Below, in pieces: positions 53,147 through 60,906 of a DNA stretch of 64,000 nt. The position numbers and the translations under genes are program-made. Origin of the DNA: Bacteroidota bacterium (GTDB lineage: Bacteria; Bacteroidota; Ignavibacteria; Ignavibacteriales; Melioribacteraceae); assembly GCA_023397505.1 (NCBI GenBank), contig JAEWUC010000003.1:496001-560000 (forward strand). The letters are read 5' to 3'. Under the pieces are notes generated by a model. That model saw only the letters and a program-made list of their open reading frames with translations. It did not search any database and was not told where the DNA came from. How positions within the stretch are numbered: the first letter of the stretch is position 1; each line of letters begins with the position of its first letter.

Positions 53147-53476
53147 TTAATCTACTATAAAAAGCTTTACGCCTGTTTCAGTGTGAGTGCGGTGTTCACC
53201 GTCGAAATCATCAACTTGATATGAACCACCTTTTTTAATAACAAACTTACGACCATCTTTTAATTCAGTTGTCATTTCTCCATCGAGGACTAAAATGATA
53301 TGACCTTTTTTGCACCAATGATCGGCAAAGTATCCAGGAGTGTACTCAACCATTCTAACACGGATGTTCCCTTTGTTAAATACTTTCCAAAATGCTTTAC
53401 CAGTTACTCCGCTGTGTTCTTCTATTTCAACATCTTCCCAATTAACTACCGTAAAAGGAACATCTTTAATTTCCAT
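53147..53476 (-). CDS. DHCW-motif cupin-fold protein
   Basis: 109 residues from the ATG at 53476 (GGGGGATTTT ahead). GNIRVRMVEYTPGYFADHWCKKGHI carries the Asp-His-Trp-Cys signature, shown here in part as ADHWCKKGHI. KKGGSYQVDDFDGEHRTHT gives the second cupin motif with His ligands. The family is small, cytoplasmic and of unknown function; it probably binds a metal through the His/Cys set. The leader is nearly identical to that of the thioesterase gene downstream. Confidence 0.82.
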   Translation of the reverse strand: MEIKDVPFTVVNWEDVEIEEHSGVTGKAFWKVFNKGNIRVRMVEYTPGYFADHWCKKGHIILVLDGEMTTELKDGRKFVIKKGGSYQVDDFDGEHRTHTETGVKLFIVD

Positions 53477-53606
53477 AAAATCCCCCAAAATTGTTTGTGT
53501 AAAATTAAGTAATCTTCATTTCACTAATTATAAAATGTTTTGAATAATTTTACTAATAACTATTTTGCAATTGAGATTTTGTTGATTAAAAAAGTTCGGA
53601 GAAGTT

Positions 53607-54893
53607 ATGAAAACTAATATCAGCGAAGAATTATTTGAAGAAGCAAAAAAATATATCCCGGGTGGAGTAAATTCTCCGGTACGCGCGTTTAAATCTGTCG
53701 GCGGCACACCGCGTTTTATGTCCAAAGGTTACGGCTCTAAAATGTTTGATGTTGACGGTAATGAATATATCGATTACATCGGTAGCTGGGGTCCCCATTT
53801 ATTCGGGCATAATCCTTCCTTCATAAAAGATGCATTGCTTAAAGCAATTGAAAACGGTACAAGTTTCGGTGCACCAACGGAAATTGAAGTTAAAATGGCA
53901 AGGTTAATTTGCGAACTCGTTCCTTCAATAGAGATGGTGCGAATGGTTAACAGCGGCACGGAAGCAACTATGAGCGCAATACGAGCCGCGCGCGGATTTA
54001 CAGGAAAAGAAAAAATTGTAAAGTTTGAGGGATGCTACCACGGCCACGGCGATTTCTTTTTAATCAAAGCCGGAAGCGGCGCTTTAACTTTCGGTGTTCC
54101 TACTTCGCCGGGAGTTACAAAAGGTAATGCCGTCGATACTTTAGTTGCGGATTTCAACAACATTGAATCTGTAAAAAAGTTGATACAGCAAAACAAAAAT
54201 GAAATTGCCGCTGTTATTATTGAACCTGTTGTCGGCAATATGGGCACAGTCCGTTCAGAAAATACATTCATAAAAGATTTACGAACTCTCTGTACCGAAG
54301 AGAATATTGTTTTAATATTCGACGAAGTGATGACCGGTTTCCGGTTGTCCAAAGGCGGGGCGCAGGAAATACTCGGCATTAAACCCGATCTATCAACATT
54401 CGGTAAAATTATCGGCGGAGGTTTACCCGTTGGCGCGTATGGGGGTAAAAAAGAAATTATGGAAATGGTTTCACCGAGCGGACCCGTTTATCAAGCCGGT
54501 ACATTGAGCGGTAATCCTTTGGCGATGAACGCCGGTTTTGCGGCGTTATCTTACATTAAAGAGAATCCGGATGTTTACAGTTTACTCGAAGAAAAAGCTG
54601 CTTATTTAGAAAAAGGAATTAAGGCAGGATTAAAATTAATCGGCAAGAATTATCAGTTCAACCGTGTTGGTTCAATGATGACATTATTTTTTACGGAAGA
54701 ACCGGTTACGGATTTTAACAGCGCCGTTAAGTCCGACACAAAACTATATGCGAAATATTTTACAGGAATGCTTGAAAGAGGAATATATTTACCGCCGGCT
54801 CAATTCGAAGCAATGTTTGTTTCAGTATCGCACACAAAAGAAGATTTGGACAAAACAATTGAAAATAATAGCGAAGTCTTGAGAAGCTTATAA
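53607..54893 (+). CDS. hemL: Glutamate-1-semialdehyde 2,1-aminomutase
   Basis: 428 residues, GGAG before the ATG. It converts glutamate-1-semialdehyde to 5-aminolevulinate with PLP, linking HemA to HemB. YIPGGVNSPVRAFKSVGG is the HemL start; the PLP Lys lies in STFGKIIGGGLPVGAYGG; FDEVMTGFR holds the PLP-binding Asp; GCYHGHGDFFLIKAGSGA is the gating loop. It is separated from the other haem genes by the MFS gene and a two-gene minus-strand unit, so it probably has its own promoter. Confidence 0.96.
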   Translation: MKTNISEELFEEAKKYIPGGVNSPVRAFKSVGGTPRFMSKGYGSKMFDVDGNEYIDYIGSWGPHLFGHNPSFIKDALLKAIENGTSFGAPTEIEVKMARLICELVPSIEMVRMVNSGTEATMSAIRAARGFTGKEKIVKFEGCYHGHGDFFLIKAGSGALTFGVPTSPGVTKGNAVDTLVADFNNIESVKKLIQQNKNEIAAVIIEPVVGNMGTVRSENTFIKDLRTLCTEENIVLIFDEVMTGFRLSKGGAQEILGIKPDLSTFGKIIGGGLPVGAYGGKKEIMEMVSPSGPVYQAGTLSGNPLAMNAGFAALSYIKENPDVYSLLEEKAAYLEKGIKAGLKLIGKNYQFNRVGSMMTLFFTEEPVTDFNSAVKSDTKLYAKYFTGMLERGIYLPPAQFEAMFVSVSHTKEDLDKTIENNSEVLRSL

Positions 54894-54894
54894 A

Positions 54895-55200
54895 TCAAGC
54901 TGTTGATAGTTTTTTTAAGATTGCTTTGGCATCAACATAGTTCCAATCTTCTTCTTCATTTACCCGTTGATAGAATTCACACTTGGCGCATTCGGCTAAA
55001 TGAAGAGCAAAAATTGAATGTTTTTTTCCATTGCATCCTGTTCCTATTAAAGCCCAGCATGCCCGTCCGCCGTTTTTGCCGTAATTTACATTATCCAATT
55101 TTCTTTCTGTTGCAGCGGGGCACACTCCAAGTTCTTCGGCTTTTGTTCCTCCGGGCTCCCTTCCGCATTTTTTATATTCCCAACAGTTATATCGTTGCAT
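54895..55200 (-). CDS. Two-CW domain protein (Cys-rich, function unknown)
   Basis: 101 residues with eight Cys. NCWEYKKCGREPGG and GRACWALIGTGCNGKK are the two C-W segments; CPAATERK and CAKCEFY add more. The pattern is that of small proteins often fused or adjacent to haemerythrin, receiver or methyl-accepting domains, and it likely holds zinc or an iron-sulphur centre. The stop is one base past the hemL stop on the opposite strand, so the two genes converge without a gap. AAGGT precedes the ATG. Confidence 0.72.
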   Translation of the reverse strand: MQRYNCWEYKKCGREPGGTKAEELGVCPAATERKLDNVNYGKNGGRACWALIGTGCNGKKHSIFALHLAECAKCEFYQRVNEEEDWNYVDAKAILKKLSTA

Positions 55201-55314
55201 ATGCTACCTTTTTGCTTATAAAATTTTTCCAGCAGCATTTACAAACAATAACCCCGTGTAATATTATCGTTATAAAGAAAGATTTCTTTAGTCCGCAAAA
55301 TTGATAGATGTGAT

Positions 55315-55357
55315 CAATAAAAAAATAACCGGTACATCCAAGGATGTGCCGGTTATG
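55315..55357 (-). terminator. Terminator of the bacteriohaemerythrin gene
   Basis: Arms at 55326-55340 and 55343-55357 are complementary over 15 bases with one imperfect pair and a 2-nt gap. The minus-strand RNA continues in TTATTTTTTTATTG, a clear U-rich tail. It lies about 40 bp after the stop of the gene at 55395. Confidence 0.88.
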
Positions 55358-55394
55358 AGGGCGTATGATTTGTCTTTATGAGGGCTTGAGGGCT

Positions 55395-55802
55395 TTAAAA
55401 AACTCCTTGAGCGTTTAAATGACTTGAGTACTTTTTATCGGTACCCATTATATGTCCGCTTAACCATTCTTTCAGAAAATTCATTACATCCATAGATATA
55501 ACTTCATTTCCGTTGTCAAAATTATTTTTCAATGTTGTTACTTGAGCTATCAATTTTTTATGTACTTCTTTATGCGCTTTAGAATCGGGGTAACCTTTGC
55601 TTTCAAACAAATTCTCTTCATAACTAAAATGTTTGACGGTGTATTGAACAAGTTCATTTAAAATTGTTCCAAGAATATCTTTACCTTTTCCTGCTTTCAT
55701 CGCGTCGTGTAAATCATTTATCAATTTTATAAGAACTTTATGCTGATCATCAATTTCTTTTACATTAACTGAATATTGTGCATTCCAATTAAATAAAGCC
55801 AC
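55395..55802 (-). CDS. Bacteriohaemerythrin
   Basis: 135 residues from a GTG (GGAG six bases ahead). The di-iron ligands are visible: His in DDQHKVLIKL, His/Glu in VKHFSYEEN, the HKEVHKK pair and the last His/Asp in LSGHIMGTDKKY. Such single-domain proteins bind oxygen reversibly and may carry or scavenge oxygen or NO in microaerophiles. The gene has its own terminator. Neighbouring two-CW, receiver and radical SAM genes suggest a redox or oxygen-sensing neighbourhood. Confidence 0.92.
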   Translation of the reverse strand: MALFNWNAQYSVNVKEIDDQHKVLIKLINDLHDAMKAGKGKDILGTILNELVQYTVKHFSYEENLFESKGYPDSKAHKEVHKKLIAQVTTLKNNFDNGNEVISMDVMNFLKEWLSGHIMGTDKKYSSHLNAQGVF

Positions 55803-55946
55803 CTAATCTCCAAAAGTCTTTTTTCCTATTATTACTATCGTTACTATTCTCAAATAGTTTAGGGTTTTTTGATTAATTTTTTGATAAAAATATACTGTTT
55901 ATCAACAATTATTGAATTTAATAGGATAAAGGACACCATCTGGTTT

Positions 55947-56933
55947 ATGGAATATGAAGCGTCATATATCAAACTTCTTAAAAATGGTGAATTGCAGCGG
56001 CGGGCAGATTATGCGCTAGAACTTTTACAAAATTGTAAGTGCTGTCCACATTATTGCAAAGTTGACCGAACAGCAATCGAACGCGGAAAATGTTTGAGCG
56101 GCTTGCTTCCCATTGTTTCATCATATAGTCCTCACTTTGGCGAAGAACCAGTTTTATCGGGCACAAAAGGAGCAGGAAATATTTTCTTTGGCAACTGCAA
56201 CTTAAAATGCATCTATTGCCAAAATTATGAGATAAGTCAAAATTGGAAGAATGAAATTACCAATGAAGTATCTTTCGAATTTTTAGCCGATATAATGATT
56301 GAATTGCAGGAACGCGGCTGCCACAATATCGGTTTTGTTTCTCCTACACATTTTACACCGGCAATTTTAAAATCAATTTCAATCGCCGCAGAAAAAGGTT
56401 TGTTCATTCCTCTTGTTTATAATTCAAACGGCTATGATTCGGTTGAGATGTTAAAATTGCTCGACGGTGTTGTTGATATTTACTTGCCGGATTTTAAGTA
56501 CGGCGAAGATGAGTATGCAAAAAAATATTCCTTAGCCGAAAATTATTTTGAAAGCGCCAAAGCGGCAATTAAAGAAATGTACCGGCAAGTTGGCGCCCAG
56601 CTTATATATAATGGAAATGTAATTACACGCGGATTGATTATCCGGCATCTTGTATTACCGAACGGTTTGGCGGAATCTGAAAAAGTTTTCAAATTCATTG
56701 CAGAAGAATTAAGCTCTGAAATAAATATATCATTGATGGCGCAGTATTTCCCGGCACATAAAGCAAAAACTGAGATTTTACTTAGCAGGGGAATTAAAGA
56801 AAGAGAATATGAAAAGGTCGTTTGTTTGTTGGAAAAATATGATCTTCAAAACGGCTGGATACAGGGAGTTGAAAGCAGCGATTATTACGTGCCGAATTTT
56901 AACAACGACAGGAAAAATCCATTTAAGAATTGA
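55947..56933 (+). CDS. PflX-like radical SAM protein (COG1313 type)
   Basis: 328 residues from the ATG at 55947; the frame is open from 55869 but the added leader looks non-coding. FFGNCNLKCIYCQNYEIS carries the C-x3-C-x2-C cluster motif. The N-terminal CKCCPHYCKVDR...RGKCLSG is the extra Cys set that separates PflX-type proteins from the pyruvate-formate-lyase activase itself. YNSNGYDS and VDIYLPDFKYG follow. The reaction is unknown; a glycyl-radical activation or unrelated chemistry is possible. No glycyl-radical enzyme is encoded nearby. Confidence 0.85.
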   Translation: MEYEASYIKLLKNGELQRRADYALELLQNCKCCPHYCKVDRTAIERGKCLSGLLPIVSSYSPHFGEEPVLSGTKGAGNIFFGNCNLKCIYCQNYEISQNWKNEITNEVSFEFLADIMIELQERGCHNIGFVSPTHFTPAILKSISIAAEKGLFIPLVYNSNGYDSVEMLKLLDGVVDIYLPDFKYGEDEYAKKYSLAENYFESAKAAIKEMYRQVGAQLIYNGNVITRGLIIRHLVLPNGLAESEKVFKFIAEELSSEINISLMAQYFPAHKAKTEILLSRGIKEREYEKVVCLLEKYDLQNGWIQGVESSDYYVPNFNNDRKNPFKN

Positions 56934-56938
56934 TCGAT

Positions 56939-57331
56939 TTACAATATTGCGGCACGATGAAGTATGGCTTCTATTCTATCTGACAAATGAAGAACAAATT
57001 CAGTTTTTAAAATATATTCAGTTACACCTAATCCAATCATGCATTGAACGCTTTCTTTATCGCCCATGCACGTCATAACTATAACAGGAGTTGTTTTATC
57101 TTCCTTACGAATTTTTTCGAGAAGTTGAATACCGTTTAAAAAGGGCATTGCAATGTCGAGAAATATTACATCCAAATTCTTTATTTCTTTTTCCCTTTGA
57201 TATACTTCAAGTCCCCTGAGCCCGTTATCGGCTTCAAGTACAATCATATGGAATTTTTTTTCGAGCATTCTTTTTAATAAAGCCCGGAATTTATAATCGT
57301 CTTCTACAATAAGAGCACGTTTTATTAGCAT
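56939..57331 (-). CDS. Stand-alone receiver-domain protein, copy 1
   Basis: 130 residues, receiver domain only. It has the acidic pair in VEDD, the phospho-acceptor Asp in IFLDIAMP, the Thr in VMTCM and the Lys in YILKTEF. No output domain or kinase is nearby. It shares an unusual insert and tail with the protein at 59525 (R.LLEKxxHxxxLEAxNG, YI.KTE...L.DR...I), so the two are paralogues on either side of the acyl-CoA synthetase gene. It may serve as a phosphate sink or a CheY-like messenger. Confidence 0.82.
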   Translation of the reverse strand: MLIKRALIVEDDYKFRALLKRMLEKKFHMIVLEADNGLRGLEVYQREKEIKNLDVIFLDIAMPFLNGIQLLEKIRKEDKTTPVIVMTCMGDKESVQCMIGLGVTEYILKTEFVLHLSDRIEAILHRAAIL

Positions 57332-57474
57332 ATCAACCGAAATAAAAAAGTATATTAATAAAAACCCCCCATATTATCGAAGAAAATTTAAAATATTTAA
57401 GAAGTCTCAACAAAATTAATTACAAAAATAGAAATTACATACACTATTTAGTTTAATTTCCCATTACTTAAAAA

Positions 57475-59391
57475 TTAAACTTGATCCAACCGACTAATGA
57501 TAGTAAGATTCTGGTGATTGGCAATATCCTTTCCTTCACCGGTAAATAAGAAATCTATCCTGCCCTGATAAAACTCGGTTATTTTACCACGCACCATTTT
57601 TAATGTGCTGTTTATAAATTTATTTTGCTCTGAAAACGGTTCTCCGATAATAGCAGTTGCCGCCGGTATCCATCTTTCCGGAAATTGACCGCCGAATTCC
57701 TCGCCGGATTTGAATTTATTGATATCATTTTCAATCAACTTAAGTGCGGCTTTTTGTCCATCAAATTCATAATGCGAAAGATTTTTTTCTTTTAACCATG
57801 CTAGTACATTTTCCTTGTTTGGAACTACTAGCGCAACAGTGTAAGGCGATTGATTATTATAAAGCATAACCTGATCTATAAACGGAGAATGCTCGATAAT
57901 GGCTTCTTCTATTCCTTCCGGACTGTATTTTTCGCCATCGCTGCTAATCAATAAACTTTTGAATCTGCCGAGTACATATAGAAATCCATCTTTATCCAAA
58001 TAGCCCATATCGCCGGTATAAAGCCAGCCGTTTTTAATTACTTCTTTTGTTGCTTGTTCGTTCTTCCAATAACCCGCCATAACATTTTCGCCGCGAATAA
58101 CAATCTCGCCTTTTTCACCGATTGGCAGATCATTACCATCGTTATCGCAGATTTTAATGTCAAGATTTTTGACAACATAACCTGACGAGCCGAGTTTATG
58201 TTTTTCGGGCATGTTTGCTGAAATTACTGGAGCCGCTTCTGTCAACCCGTAACCCTGATACATTGGAATTCCGATAGCGTAAAAAAATCTTTGCAGTTCT
58301 AAATCGAGAAGTGCACCGCCGCCTATAAAAAACTCCAAACGCCCGCCGAAGTTCTCGCGTATTTTTTTAAAAATTACTTTATCATAAAACATGTACAAAG
58401 GTTTTAGAAATATTTTTTTCCCTTTACCTTTATTCCAACCTTCACCATTGTATTCATATGCAACCTTGAGCGCTTTGTTGAATAATTTCTCAGCTGTTTT
58501 ACCTTTCTCAGCAATTCCCTTTTCGATATTCTTCCTGAAATTTTTAGCAAGCGCGGGAACACTTAACAGAAAAGTTGGTTTTGTTTCCTTGATATTTTTA
58601 CCCACGTTCTTCAATGTTTCAAGAGCAGTTTTACCAAGTTGAACCGAAGCCATGCTCGCACCGTTGCTGATTAAAGTATAAATTCCGGCGGTGTGTGCAA
58701 AAGCATGATCCCATGGTAATATGAGCAGAGAACAATACCACTCCGGCACATGCAAAAGTGAAGATGACTGTTCAACATTAGCCGTGTAGTTTCGATGTGT
58801 TAATACTATTCCTTTCGGATCCGCGGTTGTGCCGGAAGTGTAGCATATATTAGCGTAATCGTTTTCATGTATGCTTGTCCAAATTTCCTCAAGTTTATGG
58901 GAATGAATTTGGAGATATTTATTCCCTTCTTCAATTAGTTCATCAATAAAAATTTCATCGCGCTCAAATGAATCCATTTTGTCCAACACGATAATTTTTT
59001 CGAGATCGGGAAGATCATTCTTTACTTTTCTAATTTTTAACGCTTGGGTTTGAGAAGCAAAAACAATTCTGCAGCCCGAATGTGATAATCTAAACTTAAG
59101 ATCTGTTAATTCTTCTATCTTCGTTGAAATAGGTACGTTAATTGCACCAGTGTATAGAATTCCCAACTCCGAAGCTACCCAGTATTTTCTTCCTTCCGAT
59201 ATTAAAGCAATGCGGTCGCCCTTTTTAATACCGAGCATTAATAATCCCCCGGCAATATCATAAACAATTTTTCGCATATCGCTATATGAAGTACCGATGT
59301 ATTTATCGTCCGGTTTTTCCCACATAATAATATTTTTAGAATATTTTTCTACGCTTTCTTCAAAAAGCCAAGGAAGAGTTTTCTGTTTCAA
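57475..59391 (-). CDS. Long-chain acyl-CoA synthetase (AMP-forming)
   Basis: 638 residues from a TTG with AGAGGGG ahead. YTSGTTADPKGIVLTH is the ATP/AMP motif (Ala where Gly is usual), YQGYGLTEAAPVI the A5 motif, and WLYTGDMGYLDKDGFLYVLGR the A7/A8 hinge with the expected Asp and Arg. The length with the extra domain of about 100 residues after the AMP motif fits FadD15/long-chain types. It activates fatty acids as CoA thioesters at the inner face of the membrane. Flanking receiver genes hint at regulation but no direct link is known. Confidence 0.9.
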   Translation of the reverse strand: MKQKTLPWLFEESVEKYSKNIIMWEKPDDKYIGTSYSDMRKIVYDIAGGLLMLGIKKGDRIALISEGRKYWVASELGILYTGAINVPISTKIEELTDLKFRLSHSGCRIVFASQTQALKIRKVKNDLPDLEKIIVLDKMDSFERDEIFIDELIEEGNKYLQIHSHKLEEIWTSIHENDYANICYTSGTTADPKGIVLTHRNYTANVEQSSSLLHVPEWYCSLLILPWDHAFAHTAGIYTLISNGASMASVQLGKTALETLKNVGKNIKETKPTFLLSVPALAKNFRKNIEKGIAEKGKTAEKLFNKALKVAYEYNGEGWNKGKGKKIFLKPLYMFYDKVIFKKIRENFGGRLEFFIGGGALLDLELQRFFYAIGIPMYQGYGLTEAAPVISANMPEKHKLGSSGYVVKNLDIKICDNDGNDLPIGEKGEIVIRGENVMAGYWKNEQATKEVIKNGWLYTGDMGYLDKDGFLYVLGRFKSLLISSDGEKYSPEGIEEAIIEHSPFIDQVMLYNNQSPYTVALVVPNKENVLAWLKEKNLSHYEFDGQKAALKLIENDINKFKSGEEFGGQFPERWIPAATAIIGEPFSEQNKFINSTLKMVRGKITEFYQGRIDFLFTGEGKDIANHQNLTIISRLDQV

Positions 59392-59524
59392 TTTGAGTTC
59401 CCCTCTTTAGTGAAATTATAGAAATAAAATAGCCGCCGTCTAATTTACTCAACGGCAGCGATTATTTAAATAATTTTTATCGGAAGTATATTTGAAAGGA
59501 AATTAAAAATTACCGCGTGTAATT

Positions 59525-59911
59525 TTAATTCGTAAAAATTGTGTACATATTCTTCTTAAAAATTTTATCTACCCTATCCCACAACTGCATTACCAATTCT
59601 GTTTTTACAATATAATCATTAACGCCGAGTTCTATAACTTTTTGAACGATCTGACGTTCGCTGAAGTTGGATAAAATAATTATATATGTTTCAGGATCGG
59701 TTTTACGTACTTTATTTACGAAATCCACTCCGTTCATAACCGGCATATCAATATCACAGAAGATTAATTTGGGTTTTTCCTCTTCGTAAATTTTATATCC
59801 TTCAACACCGTTCTCAGCTTCAAGAATCATAGCATGAACTCTTTTTTCCAAAAGACGGCGGAACATAACACGTAAACGTTTATCGTCTTCAATTACAAGT
59901 ATTTTCTTCAT
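59525..59911 (-). CDS. Stand-alone receiver-domain protein, copy 2
   Basis: 128 residues. The receiver has IEDD, phospho-acceptor Asp in IFCDIDMP, Ser in ILSNFSE (for the usual Thr/Ser) and Lys in YIVKTEL. No output domain. It is most similar to the receiver at 56939 within this window. GGGAATGA precedes the ATG. The outer-membrane protein gene lies 73 bp upstream in the same direction, so the two may be co-transcribed. Confidence 0.82.
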   Translation of the reverse strand: MKKILVIEDDKRLRVMFRRLLEKRVHAMILEAENGVEGYKIYEEEKPKLIFCDIDMPVMNGVDFVNKVRKTDPETYIIILSNFSERQIVQKVIELGVNDYIVKTELVMQLWDRVDKIFKKNMYTIFTN

Positions 59912-59984
59912 TTCATTCCCGTCCGTATTCTATACAATTATCGAATATTTTACGGGTAAATTTAGCCCACTTACAACATAAGAA

Positions 59985-60623
59985 TCAAAAATAAAATTTG
60001 AAGCCGCATCTAAACATAACGCCGTCCATATCAAAGCTTCTTTCGAATATTCTTGTGCGCCCTGTATTTCTATCCTCAACTTCATATTCCCAGCTTGGTT
60101 TGGAACCATGGTATGTTAGTTCGGCAAACACATCGGAATGGTCACCCAATTCATATAATACACCCCCGCCGAGCCGCCAGGCAAAATCGAAAGCGCCTTG
60201 AAATTCGTCATCTTCCGGATGTTCATAATTTCTATAAAAAATTAAAAGTGTATTGACACCTGCCGCGGCGGTAAAAAATGCACGTGTTCTGTGTGCCACT
60301 TTTCTACTTGCATTTATTGTAAACATAAGCGGGATTGAATGAAGATTTGTTTTGGCACGGAGTTCATTCAACTCGCTTTCAATAGGACCGAAGAAACTAT
60401 TGAATTCATTAACCAATCTTTTATCAACATACTTTTTGTTGAACCAGTCCGCGCTGAAGCCGAACATAAAATTATCATCAACTTCCCAACTTCCTTCGTA
60501 ACCGATTATAAATCCCGCTTCGGTTGCAGTCGGCGAATATAAACCCGCTTTTACCGCACCTATTCTATCCTGTGCATTTAACATTAAAGGTAATAAGATG
60601 ATTAGTACAAATAATTTTTTCAT
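59985..60623 (-). CDS. Small outer-membrane beta-barrel protein
   Basis: 212 residues. The signal peptide (about 1-17) ends LNAQ. The chain alternates in barrel-like strands (GAVKAGLYSPTATEAGFIIGYEG, NFMFGFSADWFNKKY, HSIPLMFTINAS, AFFTAAAGVNTLLIFY, SDVFAELTYHG) and ends MFRCGFKFYF with the terminal Phe of outer-membrane proteins. No family name is certain; it resembles OmpW/OprF-sized porin-like barrels. GGGAACTG precedes the ATG. Role unknown. Confidence 0.72.
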   Translation of the reverse strand: MKKLFVLIILLPLMLNAQDRIGAVKAGLYSPTATEAGFIIGYEGSWEVDDNFMFGFSADWFNKKYVDKRLVNEFNSFFGPIESELNELRAKTNLHSIPLMFTINASRKVAHRTRAFFTAAAGVNTLLIFYRNYEHPEDDEFQGAFDFAWRLGGGVLYELGDHSDVFAELTYHGSKPSWEYEVEDRNTGRTRIFERSFDMDGVMFRCGFKFYF

Positions 60624-60713
60624 GACAGTTCCCGTTTTGTGATAAGAGCTTTATAGAACAATTCGGGTGCCATAAAGGATACCCGTTTTTTGCACCAATT
60701 TGGATGTGTGATT

Positions 60714-60748
60714 GCGAAAAATGTTCACTCGATTAAACATTTTTTCGC
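60714..60748. repeat. Imperfect hairpin upstream of the outer-membrane protein gene
   Basis: GCGAAAAATGTT (60714-60725) and AACATTTTTTCGC (60736-60748) pair with one bulged base around a 10-nt loop. It lies about 90-125 bp upstream of the barrel gene start, so a regulator-binding site or leader hairpin is possible. Nothing coding was seen in the 283-bp space. Confidence 0.4.
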
Positions 60749-60852
60749 CGGGGTTGTACATTAGTCGCAAAATAATTTTGGAGGACATTTTATCCACGTT
60801 ACAAAAAATACTGCTTACATTACTGTAAGAGGAGCAGAGTTTATATACCCGA

Positions 60853-60881
60853 TAATAAAAAACCCCGCGGTTGCGGGGTTA
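60853..60881 (-). terminator. Terminator of the ccm operon
   Basis: AACCCCGC (60862-60869) and GCGGGGTT (60874-60881) form a perfect 8-bp stem with a 4-nt loop. The minus-strand RNA then reads TTTTTTATTAT. It lies just after the stop of ccmF and ends the ccm operon. Confidence 0.9.
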
Positions 60882-60906
60882 TACTATAATTTTATTTGTG
60901 GGTTTT

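Noticed and set aside
54903..55304. 133-residue plus-strand frame over the two-CW gene
   Set aside because: The opposite strand gives a clear Cys-rich family protein with a ribosome site; the plus frame has no recognisable feature.
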